8,341 bases of DNA from assembly GCF_902489365.1 (NCBI RefSeq), contig NZ_CABTZR010000085.1, positions 1-8,341 of the forward strand, in the 5' to 3' direction. Each line of letters begins with the position of its first letter. Position 1 is the first letter of the stretch. Under the pieces are notes generated by a model, which did not search any database, was not told the DNA's origin, and was given only the letters and a program-made list of their open reading frames with translations. The translations under genes and the position numbers were made by a program. This stretch comes from an uncultured Corynebacterium sp. GTDB taxonomy: Bacteria; Actinomycetota; Actinomycetes; Mycobacteriales; Mycobacteriaceae. Shown here in pieces: positions 6,702-8,341 of this stretch.

Positions 6702-6926
6702 TTAGTCTTTGATCTCCGCATAGGCATCGGGGGCAGCTTGGCGCGATTCCTTGCCGCAGCCGGCAACCCACTGCCAATTAAAGGGGTTGGAGGCGGCATC
6801 GGCATCCACCAAGGTGTCCCACAACCATTCCTCGCATAGGCGCCAGTGAATGCCCAAGTTCTTCGGGAGGAACGAGCCCACCACCATGCGCACGCGGTTG
6901 TGCATATCAGTGTTAACGGCGTCAAG
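6702..6926 (-). pseudogene. C-terminal remnant of a DNA photolyase
   Basis: The frame reads MHNRVRMVVGSFLPKNLGIH, then WRLCEEWLWDTLVDADAASN, then NWQWVAG. This is the conserved FAD-binding core of class I cyclobutane photolyases (usually TGWMHNRVRMVVASFL and DTLVDADLASN...NWQWVAG). An intact gene has about 350 further residues upstream; none can be recognised, and homology ends at about 6925, where a terminator-like hairpin begins. After NWQWVAGCG the expected DAAPYFRIFNP and tryptophan-rich tail are missing. The frame instead passes straight to KESRQAAPDAYAEIKD, which looks like the extreme photolyase C-terminus. A second, in-frame internal deletion is therefore likely. The remnant cannot make a functional enzyme. 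It keeps the orientation of the downstream SbnA-like operon, 33 bases away. Confidence 0.85.
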
Positions 6927-6957
6927 ACCCCCGCTCGCTTGCGAGCGGGGGTCTTTT
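6924..6957 (+). terminator. Terminator-like hairpin at the photolyase breakpoint
   Basis: AAGACCCCCGCTCG (6924-6937) pairs perfectly with CGAGCGGGGGTCTT (6942-6955) around CTTG (the closing C-G can extend the stem to 15 bp), and the T-run continues to 6957. The U-tract is on the + strand, but no + strand gene lies upstream of it. On the - strand the tail is only TCTTGACG. It may be the terminator of a lost gene, or a stop for antisense read-through. If active on the - strand it would attenuate transcription into the operon. Confidence 0.7.
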
Positions 6958-7159
6958 CCCGTTTCTAGTGCTGGATTTGTGCAGGGTTCCGGCACTTTCC
7001 TCACTGACAGGTAAAACACAGGCAGGTTCGATGGGCTTTCAAGGAATGTATCGCATAATAATCCTTGTGCGTTTGAGAGAGGCGCATGAGAGATAGAGAG
7101 AACACCCTGAGTCTTGCAGGGCGGGCGGCGTGAGAAACCGCCTGATAGACAAGACCCCT

Positions 7160-7199
7160 TACAACGTGGGTTCCAGATTTCACTGGGACCCACGTTGTA
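7160..7199. repeat. 17-bp inverted repeat with 6-base loop
   Basis: TACAACGTGGGTTCCAG (7160-7176) is complementary to CTGGGACCCACGTTGTA (7183-7199), with one T-G wobble and an ATTTCA loop. No T-run follows on either strand, so it is not an ordinary terminator. It could be a repeat-family palindrome, a transposon-end remnant or an RNA structural element. No function is visible. Confidence 0.75.
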
Positions 7200-7275
7200 C
7201 TGTGTGCGGAGACTTTAGCCCCAGCTGGATTTAACCCCCAGCGCACCTGAGGCACGTGACTAGAGGAGGGGAAGG

Positions 7276-7371
7276 GGGACCAGACTAAAGACACCATATG
7301 CAGCGCTGGATCGAGATAAGCCCAGGTGAATGTATGCGCTCCTTTGCATAAGGTGTCATTGCTTTGGTCCC
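7276..7371. repeat. Imperfect inverted repeat framing a 96-base element
   Basis: The left arm reads GGGACCA (7276-7282), seven unpaired bases, GACACC (7289-7295 region), TATGCA (7297-7302), GCGC (7303-7306). The right arm mirrors it in order: GCGC (7336-7339), TGCATA (7345-7350), GGTGTC (7352-7357), seven unpaired bases, TGGTCCC (7365-7371). The blocks are collinear and equally spaced, with internal loops of equal size, as in a folded RNA. CTGG/CCAG (7306-7309, 7322-7325) could form an apical stem. No known RNA family is recognised. Confidence 0.55.
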
Positions 7372-7379
7372 TGTGCCCC

Positions 7380-7424
7380 AGGCCGCAGGCTCTAGAGGCG
7401 AAGACTGCTCTAGGGCCGCGGCCT
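7380..7424. repeat. Long hairpin overlapping the stop of the siderophore-interacting protein gene
   Basis: The strand 7380-7397 pairs with 7408-7424 over 17 bp, with A7387 bulged and one wobble; the loop is GCGAAGACTG. It overlaps the last codons and the TAG stop of the - strand gene. No T-run follows on the - strand. It could act as a 3' mRNA-stabilising or weak terminator structure. Confidence 0.65.
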
Positions 7425-8204
7425 CCCTTTCATCCAGTACACGGACCAGATGACGTCTTCGCGCGGAACGCCCCAGTCGTACACGGCTAATGAGCGCACA
7501 GCTTTTGCGAGATCCCCTTCGCCGGAAACCCATACCGAATCTGGCGCGGTATCGAGTGTGAAACGGGAGCAGAGAAGTTGTCTGGCGCGTGTGCAGTGTT
7601 CGTCATGTGGAGCCAGGACCATGGTGAGTGAGCGGACCTTGCCGCGCCACGTCTCCTCCAAGCCGTCTTCAACTTCAGCGTCGTCTGTGATCATGGCAAC
7701 GACGTCGACTGCGCCCAAGGTTTCCGGTGAGAAGGCTTCGTAGTGCTCGAGGATGTGCCACAGCGCCGGTAGAGCAGAGGCATCCGCGAGTAACAGTTGT
7801 GACTTCCTAGGGGCCCGCCACAGTGCTTGCCCGGTATATATTCCGGCGGTATCCCCGGGTTGGGCATTGAGGATCCAGCGTGAGCCCGGGCCATTATCGC
7901 CATGGGTCACCACGTCGACATCGATGGTGCACGCTTCTTGGTTGAGCTTGCGAATTGTGTACCAGCGCAATGCTGGGCGAATGTCGTCGGGCAATCGGGT
8001 GACGGCGGCGCGAACATTGGCATCGTCGACCGGGAAGGGCGAAAAATCCTGCTCGTCTTGGGGCATGAGGAGCCCAAAATACTCGTCAGGCCCGGCTAAG
8101 GGGTAGTCACTAAAAGCCGGCGAGTGAAAAGTTAAACGGTGCAGTCGCGGCTTGAGGCGGGTGTTCCCGGTGAGGGTTACGGGAAGTAGGCGGTGATGCG
8201 TCAA
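7410..8204 (-). CDS. Siderophore-interacting protein (FAD-dependent ferric-siderophore reductase)
   Basis: Proteins of this SIP/ViuB family are cytosolic flavoenzymes that use NAD(P)H to reduce iron in imported ferric siderophores and release it. The product is 264 residues, usual for the family. The N-terminal FAD-binding barrel carries RWYTIR (80-85), and HGDNGPGSRW (101-110) matches the usual HG..GPAS.W loop. The C-terminal NAD(P)-binding part contains LLLADASALPALWHILE (137-153), where the family has ADETALPA, followed by VWVSGEG (224-230) and VYWMKGRP at the end. The start is TTG at 8204 with AGGA 9 bases upstream; no better start follows nearby. A promoter overlapped by DtxR boxes precedes it, so repression by iron is expected. 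It is divergent from the gene starting at 8329. Confidence 0.92.
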   Translation of the reverse strand: MTHHRLLPVTLTGNTRLKPRLHRLTFHSPAFSDYPLAGPDEYFGLLMPQDEQDFSPFPVDDANVRAAVTRLPDDIRPALRWYTIRKLNQEACTIDVDVVTHGDNGPGSRWILNAQPGDTAGIYTGQALWRAPRKSQLLLADASALPALWHILEHYEAFSPETLGAVDVVAMITDDAEVEDGLEETWRGKVRSLTMVLAPHDEHCTRARQLLCSRFTLDTAPDSVWVSGEGDLAKAVRSLAVYDWGVPREDVIWSVYWMKGRPRP

Positions 8205-8232
8205 GGGAATTGATCCTAGGTAGAGGTCAAAT

Positions 8233-8262
8233 TTGAAACCATCATAACGTGCAGGTTAGGCT
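8233..8262 (+). promoter_or_regulatory. Candidate promoter for the divergent + strand gene
   Basis: TTGAAA (8233-8238) and TAGGCT (8257-8262) are 18 bases apart. The -10-like box lies inside the DtxR site. The -35 is good and the -10 moderate, so the exact location is uncertain. Confidence 0.4.
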
Positions 8263-8270
8263 AGCCTCAA
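8241..8270 (-). promoter_or_regulatory. Promoter of the siderophore-interacting protein gene
   Basis: Reading the - strand, TTGAGG (8270-8265) and TATGAT (8246-8241) are separated by 18 bases, close to the consensus -35 and -10 boxes. The -10 lies 37 bases upstream of the TTG start. The DtxR boxes cover the -35 and the spacer, which would block RNA polymerase when iron is sufficient. Confidence 0.65.
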
Positions 8271-8274
8271 ATAA
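8251..8274. promoter_or_regulatory. Two overlapping DtxR iron boxes
   Basis: Against the 19-base DtxR consensus TWAGGTTAGSCTAACCTWA, bases 8251-8269 match 15 of 19. Bases 8256-8274, shifted by 5, also match 15 of 19. A further half-site-like TAAGTTAG follows at 8272-8279. DtxR with bound Fe(II) represses iron-uptake genes in corynebacteria. The position in the divergent spacer allows control of both the siderophore-interacting protein gene and the gene starting at 8329. Confidence 0.85.
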
Positions 8275-8328
8275 GTTAGGGGGTGCGTTTGTGTGCGTGC
8301 TCGTTCCCACTGAAGGAAAGGTTTTTCC

Positions 8329-8341
8329 ATGGTTGCTATCA
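8329..8341 (+). CDS. Start of an iron-regulated gene of unknown function (partial)
   Basis: Only ATG and the codons for Val, Ala and Ile are present before the window ends. The start is well defined: AAGGAAAGG (8313-8321) ends 7 bases before it, and an in-frame TGA at 8311-8313 excludes any upstream start. The divergent arrangement with a siderophore-interacting protein gene and the shared DtxR boxes suggest an iron-acquisition function, such as a siderophore transporter component or synthetase. The product itself cannot be judged from four codons. Confidence 0.7.

Larger units (their letters stand above)
6958..7409. other. Intergenic stretch without a recognisable gene, rich in inverted repeats
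   Basis: I find no coding sequence I can defend here on either strand. Open frames crossing it, including the 5' part of the frame leading into the photolyase remnant, show no family motif. It holds a purine-rich GAGA tract (about 7075-7102) followed by two small hairpins, CCCTG/CAGGG (7105-7121) and GGCGG/CCGCC (7124-7142). The three larger inverted repeats are listed separately. Transcription of the SbnA-like operon must cross or start in this region, but I see no convincing promoter or DtxR box in it. It may be degenerate sequence from the same rearrangement that broke the photolyase, a structured leader RNA, or the remains of a mobile element. Confidence 0.6.

Noticed and set aside
7021..7045. 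tRNA T-arm suggested by GGTTCGATGGGC
   Set aside because: The flanking bases do not form the T-stem, and no acceptor strand or other tRNA arms can be found around it.
6702..7193. 163-codon frame as one intact gene
   Set aside because: Only the last ~74 codons show photolyase homology. The upstream part crosses two hairpins and has no recognisable content.
6958..7409. Insertion sequence remnant
   Set aside because: No transposase motif, no target duplication and no pair of matching terminal repeats of a known family could be seen.
1..8341. CRISPR array or prophage genes
   Set aside because: No regularly spaced direct repeats and no phage-type proteins occur in the window.

Overview
The window looks like a Corynebacterium chromosome. 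Reasons: the order tRNA-secE-nusG-rplK-rplA, the actinobacterial form of NusG (long acidic N-terminal extension, Ala at the usual KOW Gly), GC-rich third positions, and a DtxR-type iron box (good matches to the TWAGGTTAGSCTAACCTWA consensus) in front of a siderophore-interacting protein gene. The species cannot be named from the sequence. The first 23 bases are not genomic: they match the end of the Illumina TruSeq read-2 adapter, so the window starts at a contig edge.

Left part (24-2968, + strand): the 3' end of a tRNA (by synteny probably tRNA-Trp), then secE, nusG, rplK and rplA. These encode protein export, transcription elongation and the ribosomal L1/L11 proteins. Strong intrinsic terminators follow secE, nusG and rplA, so the cluster is split into secE, nusG and rplK-rplA transcripts. 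A candidate promoter precedes rplK.

Middle part (2969-6668, - strand): three genes overlapping by 4 bases each (GTGA and ATGA junctions). In order of transcription they are an SbnA-like PLP synthase, an FAD/NAD(P)-binding protein, and a fold-type III PLP decarboxylase of the Y4yA/SbnH kind. This resembles a supply pathway for a diamino-acid siderophore building block (2,3-diaminopropionate and its decarboxylated derivative). However, the usual SbnB dehydrogenase is missing and an FAD/NAD(P) protein sits in its place. No siderophore synthetase lies inside the window. This operon is the most interesting content.

Right part (6669-8341): 33 bases upstream of the operon lies the C-terminal remnant of a DNA photolyase, cut at its 5' end exactly at a terminator-like hairpin and with an apparent internal deletion. 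About 450 bases without a recognisable gene follow, rich in inverted repeats. Then comes a - strand gene for an FAD-dependent siderophore-interacting ferric reductase. It is divergent from a + strand gene of which only the first four codons are present. The 124-base divergent spacer carries two overlapping DtxR-box registers placed over the -35 region and spacer of a good promoter for the reductase gene. The biosynthetic-looking operon plus the iron-regulated reductase suggest an iron-acquisition neighbourhood inserted beside the ribosomal protein cluster and partly worn by deletions.
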